Shown: positions 1-8,580, counted from the first letter of the stretch. The stretch: 64,000 nt of DNA from Streptomyces iakyrus (GCF_000717055.1 NZ_JNXI01000001.1:1-64000), one strand, 5' to 3'. Notes: generated from the sequence alone by a model not told the origin. A program made the numbers and translations.

Positions 1-76
1 ACCCGCTGAAACAGTTCCCACAGCCCGTCCGGAACCAGACGTCCCACCCACTCCATCGCGGCAGACAGCCTAGTGA

Positions 77-577
77 TCAAGCCAGTTGAGACGACCTCTT
101 AAGGAGCGACGTGAGGCGACGCCAGGCGTCCAGGACATCCCCGCCCGCGTCGATAACCTGCTCTGCCGTGGTGACGTCGCCCAGGGTCTCTCCGGCGCTC
201 CTCGCGGCGTCCAGGATCTCCGCCAGGCGGCCGTGGAGGTGCTCCAGGACGTCAGCGGACAGGGAGTCTCGCAGGAACTCCGCAGCCGCCTTCGTGACGT
301 CCTCCAGGCGACGCAGGGCGACTGCCTCCGCCTCCCACATGAGGGCGTCAGCGTGTGCCTTCGCGGCGTCCTTCGCGAACGTCGACAGCCACTTGCCGGT
401 GTCGGAGAACACCGCCACCGCCTCCGCCTGGACGTCCGCCAGAGCCTCCGCGGGCGCCTTCCCACGGGGGAGGTCCCGGCGGAGCTTCACAGCCGCCTCG
501 TGGTGCTCCTGCGCCTTCGCGACATCAGGCACGGTCGCCCACGCTGCCGTGAGTTCGGGGTTCGTACTGGCTCGCAT
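77..577 (-). CDS. Hypothetical helical protein of integrated element
   Basis: A 166-residue acidic, alanine-rich, cysteine-free protein with no signal peptide or membrane segment. It is predicted almost wholly alpha-helical, with long heptad-like stretches near residues 20-60 and 75-150. The ATG is preceded by a GAGAGG ribosome site. It lies two bases downstream of the frameshifted Cys-rich gene and on the same strand as the integrase, so it belongs to the integrated element at this end of the window. I do not recognise a family; phage genes of this look are often structural or scaffold-type, but nothing here proves that. Confident that it is coding, not of function. Confidence 0.6.
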   Translation of the reverse strand: MRASTNPELTAAWATVPDVAKAQEHHEAAVKLRRDLPRGKAPAEALADVQAEAVAVFSDTGKWLSTFAKDAAKAHADALMWEAEAVALRRLEDVTKAAAEFLRDSLSADVLEHLHGRLAEILDAARSAGETLGDVTTAEQVIDAGGDVLDAWRRLTSLLKRSSQLA

Positions 578-579
578 AT

Positions 580-907
580 CTACCTCTCTGGCGACACAAG
601 AAAGGCGACCGACCCATGTTGGTCAGTCGCCGTGTGGCGCTCTGTCGGCTGCCACTGGGGGGAGTTCTTCAGAGGCTCCGCGCGCTCCGCACGTCGCTGC
701 CGCACACGGGCGCGAATGGACTCTGCTGACGCCTCATAGCGAGCACGCTCAGCAGCGTTGACGCAGTCTCGGCAACGGCGCTTCAAGCCCTGCCGCCCTA
801 ACGCGTCCTTGTGGAAGTAGAGAGTCGTCCTCGGGAGTTGGCGCCCGCCCGCACCCGGGGCACGGATGGTGCTCACGCGGAGGCGTCGGGATGTCGCACA
901 TCGACAT
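580..907 (-). pseudogene. Frameshifted Cys-rich (CxxC...CxxC) phage-type protein
   Basis: Two reading frames must be joined to give a sensible product. The first, from the ATG at 907 (or 901), gives MCDIPTPPREHHPCPGCGR. The second gives QLPRTTLYFHKD then GLKRRCRDC, followed by a basic helical tail ending at 580. Together they form the CxxC...CxxC zinc ribbon with the LPRT..YFHKD..GLKRRCRDC pattern common in small actinophage and HNH-associated proteins. The frames meet near 855-860 in a G-rich run; removing one G restores the frame. Either the gene is inactive or this is a base-calling slip in a GC homopolymer. An alternative intact 110-residue frame beginning at 912 lacks the first zinc pair, so I prefer the frameshift reading. 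Confidence 0.6.
604..631 (-). terminator. Hairpin between two element genes
   Basis: Stem GCGAC(c)GACC pairs with GGTC(a)GTCGC around a six-base loop, with one mismatch. On the minus strand the stem is followed by a T-rich stretch. It overlaps the last codons of the frameshifted gene upstream of the 77-577 gene, so it may be an intrinsic terminator or attenuator between them. Confidence 0.5.
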
Positions 908-1166
908 GGCATCCTCCGGTCTGTCGATCTGGCGAATCAGGGGCAAATAGAAATGGCGCCACCCGCAGGCAGCGCCATGGAAGATTGTTTGAGGTCCGGG
1001 CGACGGAGCGTCGGCCGTGGAGGCTGCGGAGGAGAGAGCGCTACTCAGCACAGCCGGCTCGACGTCGCCCGGACCTAGCACCGCTGAGAGGGAAAAGCGG
1101 CGCAGCATGCGAGGGGCCACGGCCCACAGCTCGTGATTCCCGGAGTACGCCGCCGCAGACATGACG

Positions 1167-1199
1167 AAAGCCACCTCCAGACTGGCCGGAGGGGGCTTT
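1167..1199 (-). terminator. Terminator downstream of integrase
   Basis: AAAGCCACCTCC pairs with GGAGGGGGCTTT (one mismatch) around a nine-base loop. It lies 12 bases past the integrase stop codon and gives a TTT-ended arm on the minus strand. Between it and the Cys-rich gene (908-1166) I see no convincing gene. Confidence 0.75.
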
Positions 1200-1210
1200 G
1201 TCGTGCGCTG

Positions 1211-2875
1211 TCAGTTGGCCAACTCAGCCGCTAGGCCGTCATGCTCCGCGGCAGCGTCGGCGAAGAACTCGGCAGTCACGTCGAACGACACCCGCGACTC
1301 GTCGAGCTTCCGCCACCCTCCACGGGTGCCCCTCTTGACGCGGACGACGACCCCGCAGTCCAGAAGCAGTGAGCGGCGTTCCAGGTCGTCACTCGCCTCC
1401 CACGTCTGCGCGTAAGTGGTCGACAGCTCCTTTACAACGGTCTGCGGCTCTGTCTTCGGCCGGGCCTCCAGTTCGACCAAGCGAGCGTCCAGGATGTCGT
1501 GGAGCTCCTGCCATGCTGCGATGGCTGCACGAGACTTCTGCTTGCCACGCTCCGCCAGGTGCGCCTTGAACTCCACCTCTGCCTCCTCGATCTCCGGCGC
1601 AGGGTCGTAGCCAGGGATCGTGATGTGTTCCTGAACCCGGACGCCCCCGAGCCGGCGCAGGAACTCCCGCTCCACGTACTCCTCTGCCCACGTCTGCTTG
1701 ATCGACGAGGGGGCGGAGCATTGCATGCCGGGGCTGAAGGCCTGACACACGTAGTTCTGCGCCTTCGCCCGTCGTTGGAGGTACATGCGCCCGCCGCACC
1801 CGTCGCAGAGGAGCACGCCCAACAGGGGCGCGTTCGTGTCCTTGCGCTCGACGGGCTGTCGGGATCGAGCTTCGAACAGCGCGGAGACGTGGTCGAACTC
1901 CTCGCGGGTGAGGATCGGCTCGTCTGTGAAAGGCACGGGGACGCCGGTTTGCGTCTTACGGACTACCTGACCGTTGTACGTCTTCCACCCGAGCATGGCG
2001 TGATCAGTCAGCATCGCCTTAATGATCGCCCCCGTCCACCCTCGACGGTTTTGCGATGACTCTTCCTTCTCCGCCTCGTCCTCAGCGTCGTTGCTCAATT
2101 CTGCGTCGGCCGACGTTGCGGTCTGAGCCTGCCTGAGCTCCTGCCGCTTTTTCGCCCAGTAGCGCCGGGGCGTGAGAATGCCTTCCGCAGTCAATTCGAT
2201 GGCGATAGCCGTCGGAGACTTCCCCTTCCCCGCTACGCTGCCTTCGCCCTTCAGGTCTCGGATGATCCGCTGTATCACCGACACCGCATACTCGTCGGGC
2301 TTGAGCGTCCACCCTCCGGATTCCAGGCGCGCAGGCTCGTAGCCATACGGAGGCCGACCGCCCTTCCATCGGTTCTCCATCTGCCGAATGGCAGCGTGCG
2401 CACCCGTAACGCGCTCTTTCGTGCTGACGCGCTCGACTTGTGCGGCGAAAGCGAACAACATCATCATCAATTCCGCCATGGGATCCATGGGGTTGCGGAA
2501 GTCGAAGATGAGTCGGCCGGCGTTACCCACGCCCTCGTCGAAGACGAGCATCTTCCGATGCTCCTTCGCCCACTTCGCCAGGTCATGCATATCCGACATA
2601 GATGCGATGGCTCGGTCAAAGCGCCACCACACAATGGCGTCGTACTCGTCGGGACGCGCAAGCCACTTGCCCAGTTGCGGACGGTTGAACGGGCTGAACT
2701 TCAGCGCTGAGACGTCGAGGTCGACGGCTTCACGAAGGCCGTCTCCCTCCCCGAAGTCGATGTCCAATGCTGCCGCTGACTTGTCGCCCGCCTCCCTCTG
2801 ACGCTCCACGCTCGTGGTGGAGTCAGTGAGTACAGACAGACGGATAGCGCGCAGGCCGCGCAGTGGCTTCGCCAT
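1211..2875 (-). CDS. Large serine recombinase (integrase)
   Basis: A 554-residue large serine integrase that catalyses site-specific insertion and excision of the element. The N-terminal resolvase domain (about 8-150) carries the catalytic serine in IRLSV (S14) followed by TSVERQ, and WWRFDR at 83-88. A recombinase domain follows (about 165-345). A zinc ribbon has cysteines 357, 360, 377 and 386, and the C-terminal third contains a coiled coil (about 410-470). Length and order match phage/ICE integrases of the phiC31 type. It is the outermost element gene, next to chromosomal genes, as expected for an integrase beside its attachment site. No excisionase is visible within the window. Confidence 0.93.
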   Translation of the reverse strand: MAKPLRGLRAIRLSVLTDSTTSVERQREAGDKSAAALDIDFGEGDGLREAVDLDVSALKFSPFNRPQLGKWLARPDEYDAIVWWRFDRAIASMSDMHDLAKWAKEHRKMLVFDEGVGNAGRLIFDFRNPMDPMAELMMMLFAFAAQVERVSTKERVTGAHAAIRQMENRWKGGRPPYGYEPARLESGGWTLKPDEYAVSVIQRIIRDLKGEGSVAGKGKSPTAIAIELTAEGILTPRRYWAKKRQELRQAQTATSADAELSNDAEDEAEKEESSQNRRGWTGAIIKAMLTDHAMLGWKTYNGQVVRKTQTGVPVPFTDEPILTREEFDHVSALFEARSRQPVERKDTNAPLLGVLLCDGCGGRMYLQRRAKAQNYVCQAFSPGMQCSAPSSIKQTWAEEYVEREFLRRLGGVRVQEHITIPGYDPAPEIEEAEVEFKAHLAERGKQKSRAAIAAWQELHDILDARLVELEARPKTEPQTVVKELSTTYAQTWEASDDLERRSLLLDCGVVVRVKRGTRGGWRKLDESRVSFDVTAEFFADAAAEHDGLAAELAN

Positions 2876-3006
2876 GAGGCCCCCCTCTAAAGGGCAGCAT
2901 GGTACTGCACAGAGTTCGTAGTCGTGTACGTACTGCGGTCAGGAGCTGTACCGCTTCTGGCAGGGCTCGAACGAGTTCTGCTCGGCGGCTCCCTGACGGG
3001 CGCGGG
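2876..3006. other. Probable element-chromosome junction (att region)
   Basis: This 131-bp gap separates the integrase start from the first chromosomal gene, and composition changes across it from mixed GC to high GC. Serine integrases usually lie directly beside one att half-site, so attL or attR should fall here. Imperfect inverted repeats occur around 2950-2990, but without the other end or an empty site the core cannot be fixed. Confidence 0.4.
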
Positions 3007-3186
3007 TCAGCCGGCGACGGACTTCCGCTGCTTGGCGCGCTTGGCGTAGTACCAGCACATGTTGGACGACAGGCCCGCCAGCAGCACCCACACGATCCCG
3101 AGGAAGCTGCCCCGCGTGAAGGAGACCACGGCGGCGGCCACGGAGAGCACGCAGACGATCAGGGCGTAGAGGGCAAGGCGGGGCAT
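3007..3186 (-). CDS. Small conserved-looking membrane protein
   Basis: A 59-residue protein that reads cleanly as MPRLALYALIVCVLSVAAAV, a second hydrophobic stretch with MCWYY, and the basic tail AKRAKQRKSVAG. Two transmembrane helices (about 4-22 and 28-47) and a positive C-terminus suggest a small integral membrane protein with a cytoplasmic tail. It lies 74 bp downstream of the F420 reductase gene on the same strand and may share its transcript. Function unknown. It is the first chromosomal gene beside the integrated element, so insertion may have occurred just beyond its 3' end. Confidence 0.7.
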   Translation of the reverse strand: MPRLALYALIVCVLSVAAAVVSFTRGSFLGIVWVLLAGLSSNMCWYYAKRAKQRKSVAG

Positions 3187-3260
3187 CTCGGTCGACTCCT
3201 GTCGGGGGACACTTCGGGCACTGCTGGTGCCGTCCAGTGTCCCCCATGCCCGTCACCGGC

Positions 3261-3980
3261 TCACACGTCGGTGACGCGCAGGCCCGCGTGTGCCTTGTAC
3301 CGGCGGTTCACGGAGATCAGGTTCGCCACCAGCGACTCCACCTGGTGGGCGTTGCGCAGCCGTCCGGCGAAGATGCCGCGCATGCCGGGGATGCGGCCGG
3401 CGAGGGCCTGGACGATCTCGACGTCGGCGCGGACCTCGCCGAGCACCATCACGTCGGTGTCGATCTCGTCGATCTCCGGGTCCTGGAGCAGCACCGCCGA
3501 CAGGTGGTGGAAGGCGGCCGTGACGCGCGAGTCCGGCAGCAGGGCGGCGGCCTGCTCGGCGGCGCTGCCCTCCTCGGGCTTGAGGGCGTAGGCGCCCTTC
3601 TTGTCGAAGCCGAGCGGGTTGACGCAGTCGACGACGAGCTTGCCGGCCAGTTCCCCGCGCAGGGATTCGAGGGTCTTGCCGTGGCCGTCCCAGGGCACGG
3701 CGACGATCACGATGTCGCTGCGGCGGGCGGTCTCGGCGTTGTCGGCGCCCTCGACGCCGTGGCCGAGCTCCTCCGCGGCCGCTTGAGCGCGGTCGGCGGC
3801 ACGCGATCCGATGATCACCTTCTGGCCGGCCTTGGCGAGCCGGTAGGCCAGGCCCTTGCCCTGCGGCCCGGTCCCGCCGAGCACCCCCACCACGAGTCCG
3901 GAGACGTCGGGCAGGTCCCAGGGGTCCTTGGCGGGGGCCTTCTGGGCGTTGTCGGCGGCAGCACTGTCGGTAGAGGTCAT
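3261..3980 (-). CDS. npdG: NADPH-dependent F420 reductase
   Basis: A 239-residue F420:NADP oxidoreductase, which passes hydride between NADP(H) and coenzyme F420 in the cytoplasm. The Rossmann motif GVLGGTGPQGKGLA (about 31-44) is followed by GSR for the NADP phosphate, VAVPWDGH, and the conserved VDCVNPLGFD and HHLSAVLLQDP segments of the family. About 25 residues of low-complexity sequence precede the fold. Actinomycetes use F420H2 in antibiotic tailoring and redox defence. No other F420 gene is nearby. The sialidase gene lies 38 bp upstream on the same strand, so the two may be cotranscribed. Confidence 0.88.
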   Translation of the reverse strand: MTSTDSAAADNAQKAPAKDPWDLPDVSGLVVGVLGGTGPQGKGLAYRLAKAGQKVIIGSRAADRAQAAAEELGHGVEGADNAETARRSDIVIVAVPWDGHGKTLESLRGELAGKLVVDCVNPLGFDKKGAYALKPEEGSAAEQAAALLPDSRVTAAFHHLSAVLLQDPEIDEIDTDVMVLGEVRADVEIVQALAGRIPGMRGIFAGRLRNAHQVESLVANLISVNRRYKAHAGLRVTDV

Positions 3981-4018
3981 GGCCCCGACTCTACGACCGC
4001 GTCAGCGCGCCGGGAGGC

Positions 4019-5092
4019 TCAGGTCAGCTCCGTCACGGGCACCCGCCGGAAGGTGATCGTCTCGTAGGCGCCGAAGTCCCCGGTCTCGTAGAGCAGGCCC
4101 ACGGTGCCGGCGTCGACGCGCACGAGGTCCGAGTAGGCGGCGGGCAGGCCGTCCACGGTGTGCGCCGGGCGCCAGGTGGTGCCGGCGTCGGTGGAGGCGC
4201 GGATCGTCATCAGGGCGCGGAAGCCCGGGTCGGCGGGGCCGGAGTACAGGAGCAGGTCGGGGTCGCGCAGGTGCAGGACGGCGGCCTGGCAGACCGGGGC
4301 GGCGAGACCGGCCTGGGGGCGGAAGGGCTTCACCAGGGTCTGTCCGCCGTCGGCCGAGTGGGCGTCGGCGCGGGTGCCGGGTGAAGGCGAGTCGTTGCGG
4401 GTGTTGAGGTAGACGCGGCCGTCGGGGAGTTCGGCGGCGGTGGTCTCGTTGGCGTTGATGTAGCCGTCGGTGTTGTCGTCGACGTAGCCGATCCGCCAGG
4501 TGGTGCCCTCGTCGTCGCTGAGCAGGCAGTGGCCGCCGTTGTACTTGCCCTCGGTGCCGTTGTCGGTGCCGGTGGGCGGCAGGGAGTGGTTGGCGGGGAC
4601 GACGACCCGGCCGGTGCCCAGCTGGATCGCGTGGCCGGGGGTGGTGGCGTACCAGCGCCACTCGGGCCGCTTGGCCTGCTGGGTGATCTCCCTCGGCGCG
4701 GACCAGGTCCGGCCCTCGTCGTCGCTGTGCTGCACCCACACGCGGCGCCCGTCCGCCGCGCTCACCTTGCCGCGCCGGATGGCGTCCTCGGTGGCGAGGG
4801 CCGCGTTGCGCACGTGCACGAGGAGGACCCGGCCGGTGCCGAGGACGACGGGCGCGGGGTTGCCGGCGAGGGCGTCGCCGTTGCGGGCGGCGACCTGGAG
4901 CGGGCCCCAGGTGCGGCCGCCGTCCGTGGAGCGCTTCAGCACGATGTCGATGTTCCCGAAGTCGTCCCGGGAGCCGACCCGGCCTTCGCAGAAGGCGAGC
5001 AGGTCACCGGTGCCGGTGGCGACGACGGCGGGGATACGGAAACTGGCGTACCCCTCCTGTCCGGCGCGGAAGGGGACGCTGGTCTCGGTCAT
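4019..5092 (-). CDS. Sialidase family (BNR/Asp-box) protein
   Basis: A 357-residue six-bladed propeller glycosidase of the GH33 type, expected to release terminal sialic acid from glycans. The N-terminal F-R-I-P motif (R19) gives the first arginine of the carboxylate-binding triad and is followed by CEGRVGSRDDFGNIDIV, where the acid/base aspartate is expected. Asp boxes occur as STDGGRTWG, SDDEGRTWS, SDDEGTTWR and STDAGTTWR, with a degenerate SADGGQTLV. There is no signal peptide, so the enzyme appears cytoplasmic or needs another route out; many streptomycete sialidases are secreted. A divergent gene starts 118 bp away. Confidence 0.85.
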   Translation of the reverse strand: MTETSVPFRAGQEGYASFRIPAVVATGTGDLLAFCEGRVGSRDDFGNIDIVLKRSTDGGRTWGPLQVAARNGDALAGNPAPVVLGTGRVLLVHVRNAALATEDAIRRGKVSAADGRRVWVQHSDDEGRTWSAPREITQQAKRPEWRWYATTPGHAIQLGTGRVVVPANHSLPPTGTDNGTEGKYNGGHCLLSDDEGTTWRIGYVDDNTDGYINANETTAAELPDGRVYLNTRNDSPSPGTRADAHSADGGQTLVKPFRPQAGLAAPVCQAAVLHLRDPDLLLYSGPADPGFRALMTIRASTDAGTTWRPAHTVDGLPAAYSDLVRVDAGTVGLLYETGDFGAYETITFRRVPVTELT

Positions 5093-5210
5093 CGGCGGGT
5101 TCCTCCGGTCGTTCGACTGCGGTACGGGTGACCGGTCGGCCTACCCGGCCCGGGCGAATACGGGGTGAACCGCACGTCACGAGTGACCGTTCGGGGCAGG
5201 ATGCGCTCCC

Positions 5211-5813
5211 ATGGATGCGGTTCGGGTCGCTTTGCTGCGGGAAGTGCTCGCCGGGACGGAGTGGCTGGGGGCGACGCGGCGGTTCGCCGGGGCGCTGCGC
5301 GGCTCGGTGGTGTCGCACGGGGGCGGGCTGCTGCTGGTCGGCACGCCGGAGTACGAGCCGTGGCATCTCGCGGCGCACCTGGTGGACGAGGCGGCCTGGT
5401 CGGGCACTCCCGAGCTGGCCCCGACGCTGGTGCGGCACGACGCGCGCCCTTCGGATCCGGCACATCTGGCGGTCGGTCTGGGCCGGCTGGAGGCGGCCCG
5501 GCGGGGCGAGACGCTGCTGGTGGTCGCCCCCGCGACGCCCGCCGCACCGCTGGTGGAGCGGGTGTCCGACGCCCGTCGGGCGGGAGCGACGGTCCTGTCC
5601 CTCGGCCCCGGGCAGGGCGAGCTGCCGTCCGTGGCGCACGAGGTCCTGGCCGTGCCCGACGGTTCGGAACTGGACCTCGACACGGTGCAGCACCTGGTCA
5701 GCGCGGCGGCCGGGGAGAACGCCCTGCCGACCCCGCGCGGGCGGCGCCGCTTCCGGGACCGGGTGGCGCGCCTGGCGGAGCACCTGACGGCACCGCCGCC
5801 GGCCCGCTGGTGA
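5211..5813 (+). CDS. Conserved actinobacterial hypothetical (SIS-like fold?)
   Basis: A 200-residue soluble protein, divergent from the sialidase gene. The middle part shows alternating strands and helices (GETLLVVAP, GATVLSLGPGQGELPSVAHEVLAVPD) reminiscent of the sugar-isomerase (SIS) fold, but no catalytic motif is visible. The C-terminus is a basic helix ending LAEHL. No membrane or signal segments. The ATG at 5211 fits the codon pattern and no good ribosome site argues for another start. Function unknown; the SIS resemblance is an inference only. Confidence 0.65.
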   Translation: MDAVRVALLREVLAGTEWLGATRRFAGALRGSVVSHGGGLLLVGTPEYEPWHLAAHLVDEAAWSGTPELAPTLVRHDARPSDPAHLAVGLGRLEAARRGETLLVVAPATPAAPLVERVSDARRAGATVLSLGPGQGELPSVAHEVLAVPDGSELDLDTVQHLVSAAAGENALPTPRGRRRFRDRVARLAEHLTAPPPARW

Positions 5814-5845
5814 CGTCCGGGCGTCCTACGGTGAGCCTGAGCGAA

Positions 5846-5878
5846 CGCCCGGGTCCGCGGCTGTCGCGGGCCCGGGCG
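5846..5878. terminator. Bidirectional terminator
   Basis: A 14-bp GC-rich stem (CGCCCGGGTCCGCG with CGCGGGCCCGGGCG, one G-T pair) around a five-base loop. It sits between the convergent 5211 and 5891 genes. Confidence 0.75.
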
Positions 5879-5890
5879 TCGGAGGGGGGA

Positions 5891-6124
5891 TCAGCTCTCG
5901 TCGTCCCGGCTGCCCGCCGGGGCGTCGTGCCACTTGGGGTCGTTCTCCCACTGGAGGTTGCGCTCGCGGGCGGTCGCCATCGCGTGTTCGGCCTCCGTGC
6001 GGGAGGCGTACGGCCCGAACCGGTCCTTGTTGGGGCACTCCGGCCCCTCCTCGACCTTCTTGTGCTCCAGGCAGTAGTACCACTCACCCGGCTTGCCGAC
6101 CGTGCGCTTCTTGAACAGGGCCAT
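5891..6124 (-). CDS. Small conserved hypothetical protein
   Basis: A 77-residue soluble protein beginning [20 protein letters not shown], with [19 protein letters not shown] and a run [17 protein letters not shown]. The last stretch resembles an SPOR-like helix ([10 protein letters not shown]), and the two cysteines could pair. A GAGAGGAG ribosome site eight bases upstream fixes the ATG at 6124 rather than a longer frame. It is divergent from the methionine aminopeptidase gene, whose promoter lies in the 58-bp gap. Function not known. Confidence 0.75.
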   Translation of the reverse strand: MALFKKRTVGKPGEWYYCLEHKKVEEGPECPNKDRFGPYASRTEAEHAMATARERNLQWENDPKWHDAPAGSRDDES

Positions 6125-6169
6125 GACCAGCTCCTCTCGCCATCGACATGTTCCCCCATGGCCGCTGGT

Positions 6170-6175
6170 TAGACT
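6170..6175 (+). promoter_or_regulatory. -10 box, leaderless promoter of map
   Basis: TAGACT, a good actinobacterial -10, ends seven bases before the ATG of the aminopeptidase gene. That puts the transcription start at or next to the A of ATG. No ribosome site precedes that ATG, which supports a leaderless message. A matching -35 at 17-18 bp spacing is not clear. Confidence 0.6.
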
Positions 6176-6182
6176 CGCTGGC

Positions 6183-7040
6183 ATGTCTGGCCAGTCGCTG
6201 CTCGTACCGGGGGAGCTGTCCCCCACCCGTCCCGTGCCCGGAAACATCCGCCGCCCCGAATACGTCGGCAAGCCCGCGCCGACGCCGTACACCGGACCGG
6301 AGGTGCAGACGCCCGAGACGATCGAGGCGATGCGCGTGGCCGGCCGGATCGCGGCCCGGGCGATGGCGGAGGCCGCGAAGCTGATCGCCCCCGGGGTGAC
6401 CACGGACGAGCTGGACAGGGTGGCGCACGAGTACATGTGCGACCACGGCGCCTACCCCTCGACGCTGGGCTACCGGGGCTTCCCGAAGTCGCTGTGCTCG
6501 TCGGTCAACGAGGTCATCTGCCACGGCATCCCGGACTCGACGGTGCTGCGCGACGGCGACATCGTCAACCTCGACGTGACGGCGTACATCGGCGGGGTGC
6601 ACGGCGACAACAACGCCACCTACCTGGTGGGTGACGTCGACGAGGAGTCGCGGCTGCTGGTGGAGCGGACCCGGGAGTCCCTGGAGCGGGCGATCAAGGC
6701 GGTGAAGCCGGGCCGGCAGATCAACATCATCGGCCGGGTCATCGAGTCGTACGCCAAGCGCTTCGGCTACGGGGTGGTCCGCGACTTCACCGGGCACGGC
6801 ATCAACTCGTCGTTCCACTCGGGCCTGATCATCCCGCACTACGACAGCCCGCACGCGACGACGGTCATCCAGCCCGGCATGACGTTCACGATCGAGCCGA
6901 TGCTGACGCTCGGGACGCACGAGTACGACATGTGGGACGACGGCTGGACGGTTGTCACGAAGGACCGGAAGCGGACGGCCCAGTTCGAGCACACGCTGGT
7001 GGTGACGGACTCGGGCGCGGAGATCCTCACGCTGCCGTAA
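6183..7040 (+). CDS. map: Type I methionine aminopeptidase
   Basis: A 285-residue cytosolic metalloprotease that removes initiator methionine from nascent proteins. The pita-bread fold is complete: metal ligands D131, D142, H205, E238 and E269 are in their expected contexts ([28 protein letters not shown]), and the substrate histidine is H114 in VICHGIPD. A roughly 40-residue N-terminal extension with several prolines is typical of actinobacterial paralogues and lacks the Zn-finger extension. The start was chosen by the -10 box directly before it. Streptomycetes usually carry more than one map gene, so this may be a paralogue. Confidence 0.95.
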   Translation: MSGQSLLVPGELSPTRPVPGNIRRPEYVGKPAPTPYTGPEVQTPETIEAMRVAGRIAARAMAEAAKLIAPGVTTDELDRVAHEYMCDHGAYPSTLGYRGFPKSLCSSVNEVICHGIPDSTVLRDGDIVNLDVTAYIGGVHGDNNATYLVGDVDEESRLLVERTRESLERAIKAVKPGRQINIIGRVIESYAKRFGYGVVRDFTGHGINSSFHSGLIIPHYDSPHATTVIQPGMTFTIEPMLTLGTHEYDMWDDGWTVVTKDRKRTAQFEHTLVVTDSGAEILTLP

Positions 7041-7064
7041 CCCCGCCGCCCGCACACCGCCACC

Positions 7065-7101
7065 CGGCCCGTCCTCTCCTGCGAGGGCGGGCCGTTCCTT
7101 T
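7065..7101 (+). terminator. Terminator of map
   Basis: CGGCCCGTCCTC pairs with GAGGGCGGGCCG around a six-base loop and is followed by TTCCTTT, 25 bp after the map stop codon. Confidence 0.85.
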
Positions 7102-7145
7102 CACCCCGGGGTTTTTACCGACAGCCCGTCGGGAAAAGAACGCCC

Positions 7146-7793
7146 ATGGAATCCTTCTCCACGCTCCTTCGGACCACCTCTCGCGAGCAGCACGAGGAGG
7201 TCAGGGGCTCGGCCTTCATCGGCGACCTGCTGGGCCACAAGCTGGGGGTCGACGCGTTCGCGCGCTACACGGAGCAGCTGTGGTTCGTGTACGGCTCGCT
7301 GGAGGCCGGTGCCCGCCGGCTCGCCGCGGACCCGGTGGCCGGCCCCTTCGTCCGGCCGGAGCTGTTCCGCATGGCGGCCCTGGAGCAGGACCTGGAGTAC
7401 CTGCGCGGCCCCGGCTGGCGGAGCACGGTCAGCGCGCTGCCGGCCACCCTGGAGTACGCGGAGCGGATCACGGAGTGCACCCGCGACTGGCCGGCCGGCT
7501 ACATCGCCCACCACTACACCCGCTACCTCGGCGACCTGTCCGGCGGTCAGATCATCCGCGACACGGCCGAGAAGAACTGGGGCTTTTCGAAGAAGGGCGA
7601 CGGCGTCCGCTTCTACGTCTTCGAGGAGATCCCCAACCCGGCCGCCTTCAAGCGGACTTACGCGCAGCTGCTGGACGCGGTGCCCGGCGACGAGCTGGAG
7701 CGGCAGCGGGTCGTGGCCGAGTGCAAGCGGGCGTACGGGCTGAACAACGCGGTGTTCGAGGCGCTGGGCGAGGAGTTCCCCCTGACGGCGTGA
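7146..7793 (+). CDS. hmuO: Heme oxygenase (biliverdin-producing)
   Basis: A 215-residue all-helical heme oxygenase, which degrades heme to biliverdin, CO and iron. The proximal heme ligand is H16 in SREQHEEV. The distal helix motif YTRYLGDLSGGQ (124-135) has the flexible glycines that sit over heme. Length is normal for the HmuO/HO-1 type. There is no membrane anchor. No heme uptake gene is adjacent, but an iron-permease remnant with an iron box lies about 0.8 kb away, hinting at a former iron locus. No iron box is visible directly in front of this gene. Confidence 0.92.
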   Translation: MESFSTLLRTTSREQHEEVRGSAFIGDLLGHKLGVDAFARYTEQLWFVYGSLEAGARRLAADPVAGPFVRPELFRMAALEQDLEYLRGPGWRSTVSALPATLEYAERITECTRDWPAGYIAHHYTRYLGDLSGGQIIRDTAEKNWGFSKKGDGVRFYVFEEIPNPAAFKRTYAQLLDAVPGDELERQRVVAECKRAYGLNNAVFEALGEEFPLTA

Positions 7794-7827
7794 AGGGGCG
7801 GGGCAGATTCCTCTCGCACACTGTTCC

Positions 7828-7854
7828 ACCCGTACGGACGCGCTCCGTCCGGGT
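7828..7854. terminator. Hairpin between convergent genes
   Basis: ACCCG-t-ACGGA pairs with TCCGT-c-CGGGT around a five-base loop. It lies between the heme oxygenase and PhzF-like genes, its right end touching the stop codon of the latter. Confidence 0.5.
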
Positions 7855-8507
7855 CAGCGTTCGAGGTGGACCCGCCCGCCGACCTCGGTCCATCCGCCCG
7901 GCTGGGGCGCGGTCAGGATCTGGGAGCCCGCGCCCTGGGTGATGTTCAGGGCCCGGCCCAGCCGGTCGGTGAGCAGCAGGGCCGCGGCCCCGGTCGCCTC
8001 GTCCTCGTCGATGCCGTCGCCCCGGCCGGGGAAGGCCCGGGCCCGGATCCGCCCGGCGGGCTCGTCCTCCCACGCCCAGGCGTACACCCACTCCCCCGGC
8101 GGCGGCACGGCCAGGTCGTCGACCTCGGCGGCACTGCCGTACCGGCGCAGCGTCCGCGGGGGCACCCACTCCGCCCGGGCCTCGATCCAGCAGAACTCCC
8201 CGTCCTGCCGGGCGCCGACGACGCCCGCGGGCGTGACCAGTTCGGGCACGTCGAGCAGCCATGCCGTGCCGACGCAGGGGTGCCCGGCGAAGGGCAGCCG
8301 CAGCGTCGGGGTGTAGATGTCGATCACTCCGCGCTCGGGATCGTCGACGAACACGGTCTCGCTGAAGCCGACCTTCGCGGCGAACGCCTGCCGTTCGTCC
8401 CGCCCGGGCATCACGGATCCCTCACGCACGACCCCGAGTTCGTTGCCGTACCCGCCGTTCGGCCCGCAGAAGACGCGGAGCACGTCGTAGTCAGTCACGA
8501 GGAGCAT
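7854..8507 (-). CDS. PhzF-like epimerase/isomerase family protein
   Basis: A 217-residue member of the PhzF (diaminopimelate-epimerase-like) fold. Visible signatures are GFSETVFV, the half-site LPFAGHPCVGTAWLL with the conserved G-H-P, and DEATGAAA in the C-terminal half that binds the substrate carboxylate. It is shorter than the usual 260-300 residues, mainly in the N-terminal lobe, where the sequence begins directly at DYDVLRVFCG. The expected FxGNP is replaced by GPNGGYGNELG, so activity may be altered. A GTG start three codons in is also possible. Neighbours give no pathway; there are no phenazine genes here. Confidence 0.82.
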   Translation of the reverse strand: MLLVTDYDVLRVFCGPNGGYGNELGVVREGSVMPGRDERQAFAAKVGFSETVFVDDPERGVIDIYTPTLRLPFAGHPCVGTAWLLDVPELVTPAGVVGARQDGEFCWIEARAEWVPPRTLRRYGSAAEVDDLAVPPPGEWVYAWAWEDEPAGRIRARAFPGRGDGIDEDEATGAAALLLTDRLGRALNITQGAGSQILTAPQPGGWTEVGGRVHLER

Positions 8508-8580
8508 TCTCGCCGGTCAAGGACGCACGCCGGTGCGCCAGGGGGCGTGAGGCGACCTTTGACCTTCCCTTGACGCAACC

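Noticed and set aside
749..1174. 141-codon frame overlapping the Cys-rich gene
   Set aside because: Only its last part (from about 907) is sensible, as the first half of the frameshifted protein; the upstream part is untypical and lacks a start signal.
2950..2995. tRNA 3' end as integration target (GTTCGAG-like on minus strand)
   Set aside because: No acceptor stem or anticodon arm can be drawn, and serine integrases rarely use tRNA genes.
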